Source: Saprospiraceae bacterium
GTDB taxonomy: Bacteria > Bacteroidota > Bacteroidia > Chitinophagales > Saprospiraceae
Assembly: GCA_025055285.1 (NCBI GenBank)
Contig: JANWXM010000009.1
Span: 58,773-122,772, forward strand
Reading direction: 5' to 3'
Length of the DNA: 64,000 nucleotides
Shown here: piece by piece, positions 10,098 to 19,510 of the stretch
Position numbering within the stretch: position 1 is the first letter of the stretch
Layout of the letters: every line of letters begins with the position of its first letter
Notes under the pieces: model-generated
Databases searched by the model: none
What the model was told of the DNA's origin: nothing
What the model saw: only the letters and a program-made list of their open reading frames with translations
Position numbers and translations under genes: made by a program

Positions 10098-10105
10098 CAA
10101 ATATA
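10098..10105 (-). promoter_or_regulatory. Bacteroidota-type -7 element upstream of secDF
   Basis: The minus strand reads TATATTTG, an exact TAnnTTTG match, 38 bases before the secDF start. The -33 position is not convincing. Confidence 0.45.
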
Positions 10106-10138
10106 GGTATTTCATTGCGAAACTAGCCGATAATGAAA

Positions 10139-10174
10139 AACGCGCGTTTCACATGGAGGCGTGAAACGCGCGTT
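10139..10174 (-). terminator. Rho-independent terminator of crtZ
   Basis: AACGCGCGTTTCAC (10139-10152) pairs perfectly with GTGAAACGCGCGTT (10161-10174) around an 8-base loop. On the minus strand it is followed by TTTTTCATT, 20 bases past the crtZ stop. It separates crtZ from secDF. Confidence 0.85.
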
Positions 10175-10194
10175 CCACTGCTCTTCTTCGAAGT

Positions 10195-10686
10195 TTAAAT
10201 ATGTGAATCTTCTGACTTTCCTGAACTGCGCTTTTCGAAGTATTTCAGCGGCACGACGAGCAGCCCGAACGATTCACATCCGTCCTTTGTAGTTTTAGCA
10301 TGATGGGCACCATGCGCCCGTAAAATACCGCGCGAATACCACCCATCCAACTGGCGAAACCACTTAAACCGCTGATGAATATACACATCGTGTATGAGAA
10401 AATACGTCAAGCCGTATAGGGAAATACCCAAGCCCACGAATAATGCCCAAGTGTGGGTAGTCAGGCCGCCAATGAGGTAGAAAATCATGCTCGGAATTGC
10501 AAAAACAAGAAAAAAGCGATCATTCTTCTCAAAAAAGCCGTGTTTTTCATGGCGAGGTTTGTGGTGATCTTCGTGCCAACTCCACAAGAAGCCATGCATA
10601 ACATATTTGTGGGTAAACCATGCCATGAATTCCATACCTGCGTATGCACCTAACGTAACAAGAAAATAGAATACCCAATCTGCCAT
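10195..10686 (-). CDS. crtZ: Beta-carotene hydroxylase (CrtZ-type, fatty-acid hydroxylase superfamily)
   Basis: The 163-residue membrane protein carries the four His boxes of di-iron hydroxylases: HKYVMH at 26-31, HEDHH at 38-42, HDVYIH in the middle and HGAHH near the C-terminus. Several hydrophobic helices lie between them. Size and box spacing match CrtZ, which adds 3-hydroxyl groups to the rings of beta-carotene to make zeaxanthin-type xanthophylls. No other carotenoid gene is in the window, so the pathway is inferred. It is a single-gene unit with its own strong terminator. Confidence 0.88.
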   Translation of the reverse strand: MADWVFYFLVTLGAYAGMEFMAWFTHKYVMHGFLWSWHEDHHKPRHEKHGFFEKNDRFFLVFAIPSMIFYLIGGLTTHTWALFVGLGISLYGLTYFLIHDVYIHQRFKWFRQLDGWYSRGILRAHGAHHAKTTKDGCESFGLLVVPLKYFEKRSSGKSEDSHI

Positions 10687-10716
10687 AAGCTTTTCCTTTG
10701 AAAAAACCTTATATAT

Positions 10717-10726
10717 TGAACGTTCA
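10717..10726. promoter_or_regulatory. 10-bp palindrome in the crtZ upstream region
   Basis: TGAACGTTCA is a perfect palindrome 31-40 bases before the crtZ start, next to AT-rich sequence. It could be a regulator site, but a palindrome this short can occur by chance. Confidence 0.2.
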
Positions 10727-10827
10727 TTTGATGAGCAAAGTTTGCTTCACAGCGACTAAAATTGCCGAGTTAGCGTTTTTTGTAGAGCAATTATAGGGAC
10801 TATCATCAACCAATAGTTCGCAGAGAG

Positions 10828-11797
10828 TTAGGCTGCGATTTTTCCAAGGTCATACAGTTTTCCAATTTCGGGATGATTTTTTGTGAGGGTCAGAAACTTG
10901 GCGAACACGTCAAAAATTCGGTCGGTCATCCGTTTATTGAAATCCTGCGTTTTAACGTCGACCATCGAGAACGGCCTTTTCTGTCTTTTGTCTTGGAAAG
11001 GGAGTGGACGGCTTTGGCAACGGATACGACGGTTAGCGACAAGTTGAAGAAGTATTGCAGGGCTTTTGGGTGCCGGCTTTGAGCATCGGCTGGCGCCGGG
11101 GTGTCGCTTGGCGTCGCGGTACAAGAACTCCACTTGCAAGCGGCTTTTGTACCGTGACCAGATGTCTTGGGCCGGGAATTTCAAATCTGTGCAGATGAAG
11201 CGCTGGACCGATTTGACTACGCCGTCTTGGCTTAGTTCATGGACGATGGCAATGTTAACCACGCGTCTGAGCAATTTGACAATGAAAGCCACACCTGCGT
11301 AAAGAGGCATCAACCCTCAAGTGTTGGCTCATTTTGAGCAGTTTCGGCGCCTGTTGCCTCAACAGGTGGCTGTGAAGATCCATCAGGCCCTGGCCCTCTT
11401 GCAGCAAGGTTTGGGCCGCCAAATCGTGCACCGCCCCAAAACCGCACCGTTCCAGAACCCATTGCGCCCTCTTTGCACGGCCAGACCAAAAGTAGCCACG
11501 CCGGGCATGCGCTTGCCGCGCTTAGAAAGGTAAGAAGGGTCAAAGGCAATCAGGCGTGCATGGCCAGGGCATTTGTCGGTCAAGAGCCGGTTAAACGTCT
11601 GAAAATCAGAGTCCTTCTAGTGGTGGTTGCAGTAGATCAGTTCGTTCTTTTGGCCGCAGTGCTTAGCATTCAAGTTAGGTGTACCGGCTGCAAAAGGACA
11701 AGAACAAGCCCATGTGGTGGTCAAAAAAATCGCGTTGCCAGTTGTTCACATTCGGCATTTGCTGTAGCATTGCGCTTATAAGCGTTTCGACGTTCAT
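10828..11797 (-). pseudogene. Decayed DDE transposase (IS4-like) remnant
   Basis: The minus strand holds successive pieces of one transposase in different frames. They are NVETLISAMLQQMPNVNNW at the N-terminus, then KNELIYCNHH and FQTFNRLLTDKCPGHARLIA. After these come FDPSYLSKRGKRMPGVATF, containing the first catalytic Asp, and near the C-terminus RYKSRLQVEFLYRDAK, the region of the catalytic Glu, ending EIGKLYDLGKIAA. At least two frameshifts and one in-frame stop (after CNHH) interrupt it. Order and spacing match DDE_Tnp_1 transposases of about 330 residues. Terminal inverted repeats and target duplications could not be found, so only the gene remnant is delimited. Confidence 0.8.
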
Positions 11798-11932
11798 GGG
11801 CAGAAGATGTTGGGTTGATGACTCGTACCACAAGCCTAAACTTTTGCCCTTTTTCATCTCAACATTTTCAAACCGGATAGGCCCAATTTCTTTACAAAGT
11901 ATTGTTTATGTTATAATAAAAAATTTTGCACT

Positions 11933-12145
11933 ATGAAAAAGAACGTGGGAAATCTTGACCGTATCATCCGCACTGTCATTGCTCTCGTTGCTGCACTTCT
12001 ATTCTTTACTGGAATAGTCAAAGATGTAGTAGGCATTGCGGTTCTAGGGATCGCTGGAGTTCTCTTACTGACCAGCGCTGTAGGCTTCTGCCCAATCTAT
12101 CGATTAATAGGGCTTTCCACTTGCCCTACGACCCCACCTCGCTAG
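11933..12145 (+). CDS. DUF2892 family small membrane protein
   Basis: This 70-residue protein starts MKKNVGNLDRIIRTVIALVA and has two hydrophobic segments with a GFCPIYRLIGLSTCP end. That is the standard DUF2892/YgaP-tail pattern (N-x-G-x-x-D-R at the start, C-P-x-Y near the end). The function of stand-alone members is unknown; some are linked to sulfur-transfer or redox genes, but no such neighbour is seen here. It lies 69 bases upstream of pgk and may share its transcript. Confidence 0.88.
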   Translation: MKKNVGNLDRIIRTVIALVAALLFFTGIVKDVVGIAVLGIAGVLLLTSAVGFCPIYRLIGLSTCPTTPPR

Positions 12146-12214
12146 TTTCCCGTTGGGAAAAGAATAGTCAAAGGCTTACGAGCAGAGTAACTTTCACATC
12201 TTTTTCTCGAGGAC

Positions 12215-13417
12215 ATGAACATAAATTTCAATGGTAAACGCGCCCTCGTGCGGGTAGATTTTAACGTTCCTCTGGATAAGGAATATCGGATTACCGACGA
12301 TACGCGTATTCGAGAAGCCTTGCCTACTATTCGGTATATCTTAGAAGCTGGAGGGTCTGTCATCCTGATGTCGCATTTAGGTCGCCCTTTACAAAAACTG
12401 AATCCAGATGGCAGCATCAATCGCGAGAAATTCACTTTGAAGCACCTAGTGCCTTATTTGCGTCGCAAACTAAAGAGCCGCGTTTTTTTTGCAGACGACT
12501 GTATAGGTAAAAAAGCTCGAGCAAAAGCGAATGCCCTTAAACCCGGCCAAGTCCTCTTATTAGAAAATACGCGCTTTCACCCAGAGGAAGAAAAGGGCGA
12601 CCCAGAGTTCGCTCGTCAACTAGCTGAATTAGGCGATGTGTATGTGAACGATGCCTTTGGAACAGCGCATCGCGCCCATGCTAGCACGGCCGTAATCGCC
12701 CAGTATTTTAGCCCAGCACATAAGTGTTTCGGCTTTTTAATGCAGCGCGAGATTGAGAACGCTGATCGCGTGTTGAAGAATCCAGAGCATCCAGTCACTT
12801 GTGTGGTTGGAGGCGCTAAGGTGAGCGACAAGATCCTTCTATTGGAGCACTTTCTCTCTTTCGCCGACTTCATCCTTATCGGAGGAGCCATGGCGTATAC
12901 TTTTTTTCTGGCCAAAAAGGGTAATGTGGGCAACTCCCTGGTGGAGCCTGATCGTGTTGAAGCTGCAAAGGCATTTCTCAAGAAAGCAAAGGCTGCCGGT
13001 GTCAAAATTCTTTTGCCTAAGGATTCCCTTTGCGGCGATCGCCTTGCTGCAGATGCAACAGTTCAAGTATATCCCAGCCAACAGATCCCTGAGGGATGGA
13101 TGGGCCTCGACATCGGCCCGGCAGCAGCAAGGTCGTTTGCCCGGGTTATTCGCAAAAGCAAAACGATCGTCTGGAACGGTCCCATGGGAGTGTTTGAGTT
13201 AGAACCATTTGCTGAGGGCACGAAAGCCGTGGCAAAAGCAATTGCGCGGGCTACGTCTAAGGGCGCCTTTTCAATGGTAGGTGGTGGCGACTCCGTGGCA
13301 GCAGTCAATCAACTAAAACTAGCGAAGAAGATTAGCTTCGTTTCCACAGGAGGTGGCGCCATGCTGGAGTATTTAGAAGGGCGAGAACTTCCAGGCATTA
13401 CAGCGATTCGCGGTTAA
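12215..13417 (+). CDS. pgk: Phosphoglycerate kinase
   Basis: This 400-residue glycolytic enzyme transfers phosphate from 1,3-bisphosphoglycerate to ADP. Signatures in order are RVDFNVPLD near residue 13, SHLGRP near 54, LLENTRFHPEEEKGD near 112, VVGGAKVSDK near 194, WNGPMGVFE near 312 and GGGDSVAAV near 352. Length is normal. The last 20 bases overlap, tail to tail, the end of the DUF4129 gene on the other strand. No other glycolytic gene is adjacent. Confidence 0.97.
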   Translation: MNINFNGKRALVRVDFNVPLDKEYRITDDTRIREALPTIRYILEAGGSVILMSHLGRPLQKLNPDGSINREKFTLKHLVPYLRRKLKSRVFFADDCIGKKARAKANALKPGQVLLLENTRFHPEEEKGDPEFARQLAELGDVYVNDAFGTAHRAHASTAVIAQYFSPAHKCFGFLMQREIENADRVLKNPEHPVTCVVGGAKVSDKILLLEHFLSFADFILIGGAMAYTFFLAKKGNVGNSLVEPDRVEAAKAFLKKAKAAGVKILLPKDSLCGDRLAADATVQVYPSQQIPEGWMGLDIGPAAARSFARVIRKSKTIVWNGPMGVFELEPFAEGTKAVAKAIARATSKGAFSMVGGGDSVAAVNQLKLAKKISFVSTGGGAMLEYLEGRELPGITAIRG

Positions 13418-14120
13418 AGAATACGGAATTTTTCACCAAGGCATCAAACAAGGGGGCTATTTTCTGGTCGTAGTGGTTGGCGGAGACAGGTTCATTTCCG
13501 TACCATGCGCGTTCATAAAACAATACTGCTTCTCGAAAGCTGCTGCTCAGGGGATGATCTTTTATTTCCTGCAGATATTGCTGATTCGTTTTTTCCCGCG
13601 ACCATCGAAGAGCTCCTCCTTGTGCTAAACGCTCCAAAACGATGAGGAAATGCAAACGCACAGCAAGGCGATACTCCTCATTGACAATAGCTTGCTGAAG
13701 CTGCGAAAACAACTGGTTTTGTGGAGTGGAGCGCTCGCTCAAATTTCGAACGACAGGGGCGTTTTCTTCTCTTTTCAGAACGGGATTTCGAGAAAATCTC
13801 CAAAGGGAATAGACCAGCCATCCCACTGCAAGGAAAAGCGTTCCTACTAATACGACCTTAAGTGCATCCGAAAGCCAGTTCAGCTGGGGTAGCTCGGAGG
13901 GTTCTGAAGGCTGCGGGCGAGGAGTGCTGGCGGCAGGGGGCGATACGTCGTCGCTGTAATCCAGATGCCCTATGGCCTTCTGCCAATTTTCCGATGGGAT
14001 AGGACGCGGTTGGAAAGCCTCTGTTTGTCCGAAGGCAAAAGGCAATTCAATGAAAATGCAAAAAGCAATAGCCCTCCATTTATACGGCATAAAGGCAAAG
14101 ATATATGACGTGCTTTTCAT
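13398..14120 (-). CDS. DUF4129 domain membrane protein
   Basis: The 240-residue protein has an N-terminal signal-like segment (AIAFCIFIELPFAFGQ), a Pro/Ser-rich linker, a transmembrane helix near 85-108 (ALKVVLVGTLFLAVGWLVYSL) and a C-terminal domain with VNEEYRLAVRLHFLIVLERL and FYERAWYGNEPVS. The last motif (x-x-Y-E-x-x-W-Y-G) is diagnostic of DUF4129. Members often sit near MoxR/DUF58 genes, but none is here. An alternative start is MPYKWRA at 14090. Its 3' end overlaps pgk by 20 bases, convergent. Confidence 0.82.
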   Translation of the reverse strand: MKSTSYIFAFMPYKWRAIAFCIFIELPFAFGQTEAFQPRPIPSENWQKAIGHLDYSDDVSPPAASTPRPQPSEPSELPQLNWLSDALKVVLVGTLFLAVGWLVYSLWRFSRNPVLKREENAPVVRNLSERSTPQNQLFSQLQQAIVNEEYRLAVRLHFLIVLERLAQGGALRWSREKTNQQYLQEIKDHPLSSSFREAVLFYERAWYGNEPVSANHYDQKIAPLFDALVKNSVFFNRESL

Positions 14121-14293
14121 TTGAGCGTGGTCAGACAGAATCGCGAGAAGAGCTCGTCTTTTGGCATGCTAGAGGCTATACATGCGAAGCAACGACGGTA
14201 GTTTTGGCAAGTAAAAGTTTCAAATAAATAAAAATTTTTGGTGTCAACCGAATCTTGCACACAAGATTTTTCACTTTGTCTGTATCTTCCGAC

Positions 14294-14301
14294 TAATTTT
14301 G
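14294..14301 (+). promoter_or_regulatory. Bacteroidota-type -7 element upstream of the DUF1800 pseudogene
   Basis: TAATTTTG matches TAnnTTTG and lies 17 bases before the ATG at 14319. The promoter appears intact although the gene behind it is broken. Confidence 0.4.
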
Positions 14302-14318
14302 ACTTTGAGCATTTTTCC

Positions 14319-15995
14319 ATGAGATATCTAAATCGGCGTCATTTTTTATCCTTAGCAAATGCTCAGCAACCCAATCCAACTTCTTCCATTGTAGCACCTG
14401 AAATCGCTCTTTCGGAGGCCTTGGCGCATCACTTAACTCGGCGCTCAGCTCACCCGCCGTTGACGGGTTTAAAACTGTATACTGGTCCATGGACTCGAGC
14501 AGGGGGGATACACTTGCTTCGGCGTACGCTTTTTGGCCCAACAAAGACCGATGTAGACTATTTCTTAAGCAAGACGATGCTTGGCTGTGCATGAAATTTT
14601 GCACGCGCCAGGTCCTCTTCCTACCGAACCCGTCAATGATTACAACAATCCAGTCTTTACTGATCCACAGGTGCCTTTTGGTCAGTCTTTTGTTAATGCT
14701 CCCTTCAATCCCTATGCCGAACCCTATCGCGTCGAGAGTATGCGCGGCTGGTGGCTTCGCCTTCTGCTCGCTAGTGAGCAGTATTCGCGAAAAAATGACT
14801 CTTTTTTGGCACAATCACGTTCCTGTCCAATTTTCAACGATATATCTGGGTAGTGCCTTGTATCGGTATTCCCAAACGCTGCGTCAATACGCTCTAGGGA
14901 ACTTTCGCAGCCTCATTCGCGCTGTCACCCTAGACCCTGCTATGCCTTATTATCTCAACGGACACCTAAATTCTCAACAGGCACCCGATGAGAATTATGC
15001 TCGAGAAATCCAAGAACTTTTCGTAATTGGAAAAGATTTAGCACAAACCTAAACCGAAGACGACGTAAAAGCCGCTGCTCGCCTTCTTACCGGCTGGCGA
15101 ACAGACGGTTTCAAAACATTCTTTTTGCCTTTTCATCATGACTCAGGCGATAAACAATTTTCCGCCTTCTACAATCACCGCCTGATCAAGGGCCGCAGTA
15201 GACTGAGTGCGGGAGCAATCGAATTGGACGAATTCCTCGATATGTTGCTAGCTCACCCGGAGGCTGCTCGTTTTATCTGTCGGAAAATCTATCGCTTCTT
15301 TGTGTACCACGATATCAGCGCTGAGGTAGAACAAAATGTTATTGAGCCGCTTGCTCAAATTTTTCGGGAGAGTAACTATGAAATCTTGCCCGTATTGCAG
15401 GCGCTCTTCCAAAGCGAACATTTCTTCGACCCACTCAACCGAGGTGTACTCATCAAAAGTCCCTTAGATGTGGCCGTAGGCCTATTCCGATGCTTTAATG
15501 TCTCCATGCCTCCACCTAGCGACCTATTCAATCGCTTTGCAATTTCCTATCAGACAGATTAATACGGCGCTGACTACCATAATGCAACACCTCGGAGACC
15601 CGCCAAACGTCTCGGGATGGCAAGCATACTAACAAAAGCCGCTCTTTGACAAGGTGTGGATCAATACGGCTACTTTGCCCAAAAGAGGCGAAGCCACCGA
15701 TACTATTAGTGTATACAGTGTTTTCGGCCTAAATAATTGAGTTGTTATAGACCCTCTTGCATGGGCTGCAACCTTGAGTAAACCTTCTAACGTTAACGTT
15801 TTGATAGAAGAGTCTTTGGAACTTCTCTTAGGACTGCCTGTATCGCAAGAGGTTAAGAATTCTTTTAAGGCGATTCTACTGTCAAATCTACCTGATGAGT
15901 CCTCCTGGACTTATGGCTGGTTGCTCTGGCAGAGCAATCCTCAAGATCCTACCCTAAGTGGTGCTTTGCGGGTTCGCCTACAGGCATACCTCTAG
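14319..15995 (+). pseudogene. DUF1800 family secreted protein, pseudogene
   Basis: Successive pieces in three frames reconstruct one protein of about 550 residues. The pieces include MRYLNRRHFLSL, GGIHLLRRTLFGPTK, MRGWWLRLLLASEQ, EKMTLFWHNHVPVQF, YAREIQELFVIG, TEDDVKAAARLLTGWRTDG and LGDPPNVSGWQAY. This order is the DUF1800 signature. Lesions are frameshifts near 14580 and 14780, an in-frame TAA at about 15050, another TAA at about 15560 and further stops beyond it, then a frame change before the C-terminal piece at 15774-15995. The stop at GWQAY-stop-QKP stands where the family has an aromatic residue. Too many lesions are present for a sequencing artefact to be likely. Confidence 0.85.
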
Positions 15996-16080
15996 CGTAC
16001 AAATGGAGGAGTTTCACTTATGTTGATCCTCTATCTTTTACGAACAGATCGAGTTTGTAACCTTCCTCATTGAGCTTTCT

Positions 16081-17638
16081 ATGAAGCGCCGCTCTTTCAT
16101 TAAAAACGTCGCAGCCGGGATGGCCTTGCCGTCGCTACTAAATGGTATAGGTGTTAGCTGCATGCAACGCCGTTAGCGCGCTTAATGGCGCCGCTCAATG
16201 CGGACAACGACCGCGCTCTAGTACTCATTCAGCTCGACGGGGGCAACGACGGGTTAGCTACGCTGTCGCCTCTGGGTCAATACGATTGCTTAAAGAAAGC
16301 GCGGCCTAAAATCGCATTGGCAGAGAGTAGTCTCCTGCCGTTGACGGGTGTGAGTACGTTGGCTATGCATCCAGCTTTTGCTCGTATGCCCACTCTATAT
16401 GAGGAAGGTTGGGTTCGCATTATTCAAAATGTAGGTTATCCAAATCCAAACCTCAGCCACTTCCGATCGACTGATATTTGAATGTATGGCTCTGATGCGC
16501 ACGAGTTCATTGGCAGCGGATGGGCTGGCCGCTATCTGGCTTATGAATACCCGAATTTCCCGGTCGGCTATCCCAACGAACAAATGCCGCATCCATTAGC
16601 CGTAGAAATCGGTTATTCCATGTCACTCACCCTCATGGGGCCACAAACAGGCATGGGTTTTGTCATCCCTGATACAGCAGCCTACTATCAACTCCTCGCT
16701 GGGCAGCAAGCACCAGCCCCCGGTACGCCAGCAGGCAAACAATTGGCCTACATACGTCTTATTGCTCAACAATCTCGCTTGTATGCGCAGGCTATTCTCG
16801 GAGCCTCTAAGAAAGCTATAAATCTTCGCTACCTATCTCGACACACCCCTAGCTGCTAAACTCAAAATCGTTGCTCGCCTCATTGCTGGCGGACTTAAAA
16901 GCCGACTCTACCTAGTTAGTATCCATGCCCAACAAGTCGACCCCGCAAATCCCGCAAAAGGCGTCCATGCCGACTTGTTAGATCAGTTAGGCGATGCTAT
17001 TTGGGCATTCTGTCGTAATTTAAATGCTTTAGGTATCACTAATCGGGTAGTTGGTATGACCTTCTCAGAGTTTGGGCGTCGCATTGTGAGCAACTCTAGC
17101 GATGGCACAGACCACGGCGAGGCTGCTCTTTTCTCTTTGGCGCCCCTGTAGCTGGAGGCATAACAGGAAACAATCCTAAACTGCCTGCTAATCCTACCGT
17201 GTACGACAACTTGGAGATGGAAGTAGACTTTCGCTCAATCTACGCTACTCTCTTGCGCGATTGGTTCTGCGTACCCGAAGCTGATGTACCAGATGTGCTC
17301 TTACATCGGCATCCGTGTCTCCCTGGGCTGTTTCGGCCAGGTGTTGCCTGTGCCACCTCCTCTACGCATGAGGAAAACTGGCAAACCGGACAGCCTCCTC
17401 TTTTTTGCCGACCCGATCCGTTCCATCAGGTGCTCACTATGAGTATAAAAGCTCTGGCGCCTTTACGTTGTTGCAGATTTTAGATGCTTCAGGACGCGTT
17501 GTTGCTACTGCCGTCAATGGTTGGTATCCTCAAGGTCGCTACTAAGTTACATGGTAGGCTGGCGTACAACCGAGAATGTACTTCTGCCAACTTACTAGCG
17601 GGCAGGTAAAACAAACGCGTACCTTAGTGAAGCACTAA
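16081..17638 (+). pseudogene. DUF1501 family secreted protein with T9SS sorting tail, pseudogene
   Basis: The start MKRRSFIKNVAAGMALPSLL is a twin-arginine-like signal. Pieces VLIQLDGGNDGLATLSPLGQ, NPNLSHFRSTDI, GSGWAGRYLAYEYPNF and DNLEMEVDFRSIYATLLRDW are the DUF1501 core in correct order. The end (LQILDASGRVVATAVNGW, then YFCQLTSGQVKQTRTLVKH) is a T9SS type A sorting domain. Lesions include an early stop after about 30 codons, TGG-to-TGA after STDI, frameshifts near 16.8-17.2 kb and 17.4 kb, and two Gln-to-stop changes in the tail. DUF1800-DUF1501 pairs are common, so both partners have decayed together. Confidence 0.83.
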
Positions 17639-17776
17639 ACCTATTTTCCTCCAGAGGAGAAGAGTATCTTGTGCTTTGTACACCGAAAGTCGAAGGTAGA
17701 CTTACCGGCGAAATACGCACCTGGGTGTGCAAAGCGCACAGCAGAGGTTTACTTTTGCCTTCTCAAACCTGTGCCT

Positions 17777-19480
17777 ATGCCACGGTCTCAACGCGTTCAA
17801 TCCTTAATACAATTTGGTCTCTTTGCAGGTATCTTGGTGTTTATAAACATCCTAGCCAACCAGGTATATACGCATATAGACTTAACGGAAGAAAAGCGCT
17901 ATACCCTGACTAAACCGACTCGTGAACTACTTAAGAGCATAGACGATCGTATCTACGTACGTGTGCTACTTGAAGGAGACTTTCCCGCAGGCTTTAAGCG
18001 TCTGCGCACTGCTACACGCGAGATGCTAGATGATTTTCGCAGTATCAGTGGATATATTGATTATCAATTTGAAGACCCCAACAGAGGGAGCAAGGAAGAA
18101 GTTAACGCCCGTCGGAAAGCCCTCCTAGAAGAGGGCATTGCTCCTGTTAACCTTAACGTGCGCGGTGAAGGCGAAAGCAAATCCCAAATTATTTATCCTA
18201 CGGCTATCTTTCACTATGGTCAACGAAAGGTTATTGTTAATTTGCTTGAAAATCAGTCTCCTACGCTATTACCCGATGAGGTTATCAATAACTCAATCAG
18301 CCTTTTGGAATATAAGTTTGCCAACGCGATCAAAAAATTGCGTACAAAGGGGCGCCCCATCATCCTTTTTACCCGCGGTCATGGCGAATTAGACGAGCTT
18401 CAAACCAAAGATTTTGAGCGCTCCCTTCGACAGTTTTACGATACTGACCGCATCACTTTGGACTCGGTTATCTATCTTCCGCCAGACAAGTGCGAATTGC
18501 TCATTATCGCTCAGCCGCGCACAGCTTTCTCGGAGCGAGATAAGTTTATCATAGACCAGTATATCATGAACGGCGGTAAGGTGTTGTGGCTTATTGATCG
18601 TCTCAACGCTAGTTTAGACAGCCTTCGTCATCAGAAGCGCTTCATCCCTACGGATTATCCGCTTAACCTCGAAGACATGCTCTTTAAATACGGTGTGCGC
18701 ATTCAACCTGACCTGGTGCTTGATATGGAATGCACGAAAATTCCTCTTCAGGTCGGCGTAGTGGGCAGTGCACCTCAATTTCGTCTCTTTCCGTGGCCGT
18801 ATCACCCAGCGGTGTTGCCTACGGGAGCACATGTTGTTGTCAAGAACTTAGACCGCGTGGAACTCCGGTTTTGTTCTTCGATGGATACTATTCGAACCAA
18901 AACACCTGTAAAGAAGACCGTTCTGTTGCGCAGTAGCAAATATAGTCGCCTGCTTTTCAGCCCTATCGAAATCAGCTTTGATATTATGGCTGAAGACCTT
19001 AAGCCGGAATATTTCAAAAAGGGTTACCAAATTCTAGGTGTACTCCTAGAGGGAATCTTTCCTTCTAACTACGAGCACCGCGTTTCACAACAAATGGCTG
19101 AAGGCTTGCGCCAAGCAGGAGTAGAATTCCAAGCTCAGAGCAAACCTACGCGCATGATAGTCATAAGCGATGGAGACGTGGCGGCCAATTATGTGCGCCA
19201 TCGAGAAACAAAGGAATGGCTCCCTTTAGGTTTTAATCGTTTCGAAAATGTCACGTATGCTAATCGCGACTTACTCATCAACGCCGTAGAGTATCTTATT
19301 GAACCCACGGGCGTCATAGAGGCGCGTTCGCGCGAGGTTAAACTACGTTTACTAGATACGGTGCGGGCCAAAAAGGAAAAATCGCTGTGGCAGGCTTTTA
19401 ATATCGGTACCCCACTGTTATTCCTCGCTCTATTTGGTGTCTTTTTTCATTGGCAGCGAAAACGACGCTATGGGAAGTGA
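17777..19480 (+). CDS. gldG: Gliding motility ABC transporter substrate-binding-like protein GldG
   Basis: The 567-residue protein has one N-terminal membrane segment (LIQFGLFAGILVFINILANQ), the GldG-type sequence HIDLTEEKRYTLTKPTRELL, a large extracytoplasmic domain (FTRGHGELDELQTKDFERSL; NGGKVLWLIDRLNASLDSL) and a C-terminal anchor (PLLFLALFGVFFHWQRKRR). This is the GldG layout; GldG works with GldF and GldA in Bacteroidota gliding. The start at 17777 (MPRSQRVQSLIQF) is preferred over the 36-codon longer open frame, whose extension is not membrane-signal-like. No gldF precedes it; the decayed DUF1501 gene does. An FMN reductase follows 30 bases later. Confidence 0.92.
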   Translation: MPRSQRVQSLIQFGLFAGILVFINILANQVYTHIDLTEEKRYTLTKPTRELLKSIDDRIYVRVLLEGDFPAGFKRLRTATREMLDDFRSISGYIDYQFEDPNRGSKEEVNARRKALLEEGIAPVNLNVRGEGESKSQIIYPTAIFHYGQRKVIVNLLENQSPTLLPDEVINNSISLLEYKFANAIKKLRTKGRPIILFTRGHGELDELQTKDFERSLRQFYDTDRITLDSVIYLPPDKCELLIIAQPRTAFSERDKFIIDQYIMNGGKVLWLIDRLNASLDSLRHQKRFIPTDYPLNLEDMLFKYGVRIQPDLVLDMECTKIPLQVGVVGSAPQFRLFPWPYHPAVLPTGAHVVVKNLDRVELRFCSSMDTIRTKTPVKKTVLLRSSKYSRLLFSPIEISFDIMAEDLKPEYFKKGYQILGVLLEGIFPSNYEHRVSQQMAEGLRQAGVEFQAQSKPTRMIVISDGDVAANYVRHRETKEWLPLGFNRFENVTYANRDLLINAVEYLIEPTGVIEARSREVKLRLLDTVRAKKEKSLWQAFNIGTPLLFLALFGVFFHWQRKRRYGK

Positions 19481-19510
19481 ACTCGCCTTTCATCCTTTTG
19501 TTGTTTAAGC

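Noticed and set aside
11905..11920. TATAAT box upstream of the DUF2892 gene
   Set aside because: Bacteroidota housekeeping promoters do not normally use it; the AT-rich context makes a chance match likely.
16470..16490. TGA inside the DUF1501 gene at a Trp position, as if TGA were recoded
   Set aside because: The gene has many other stops and frameshifts, and intact genes in the window use TGA as a normal stop.
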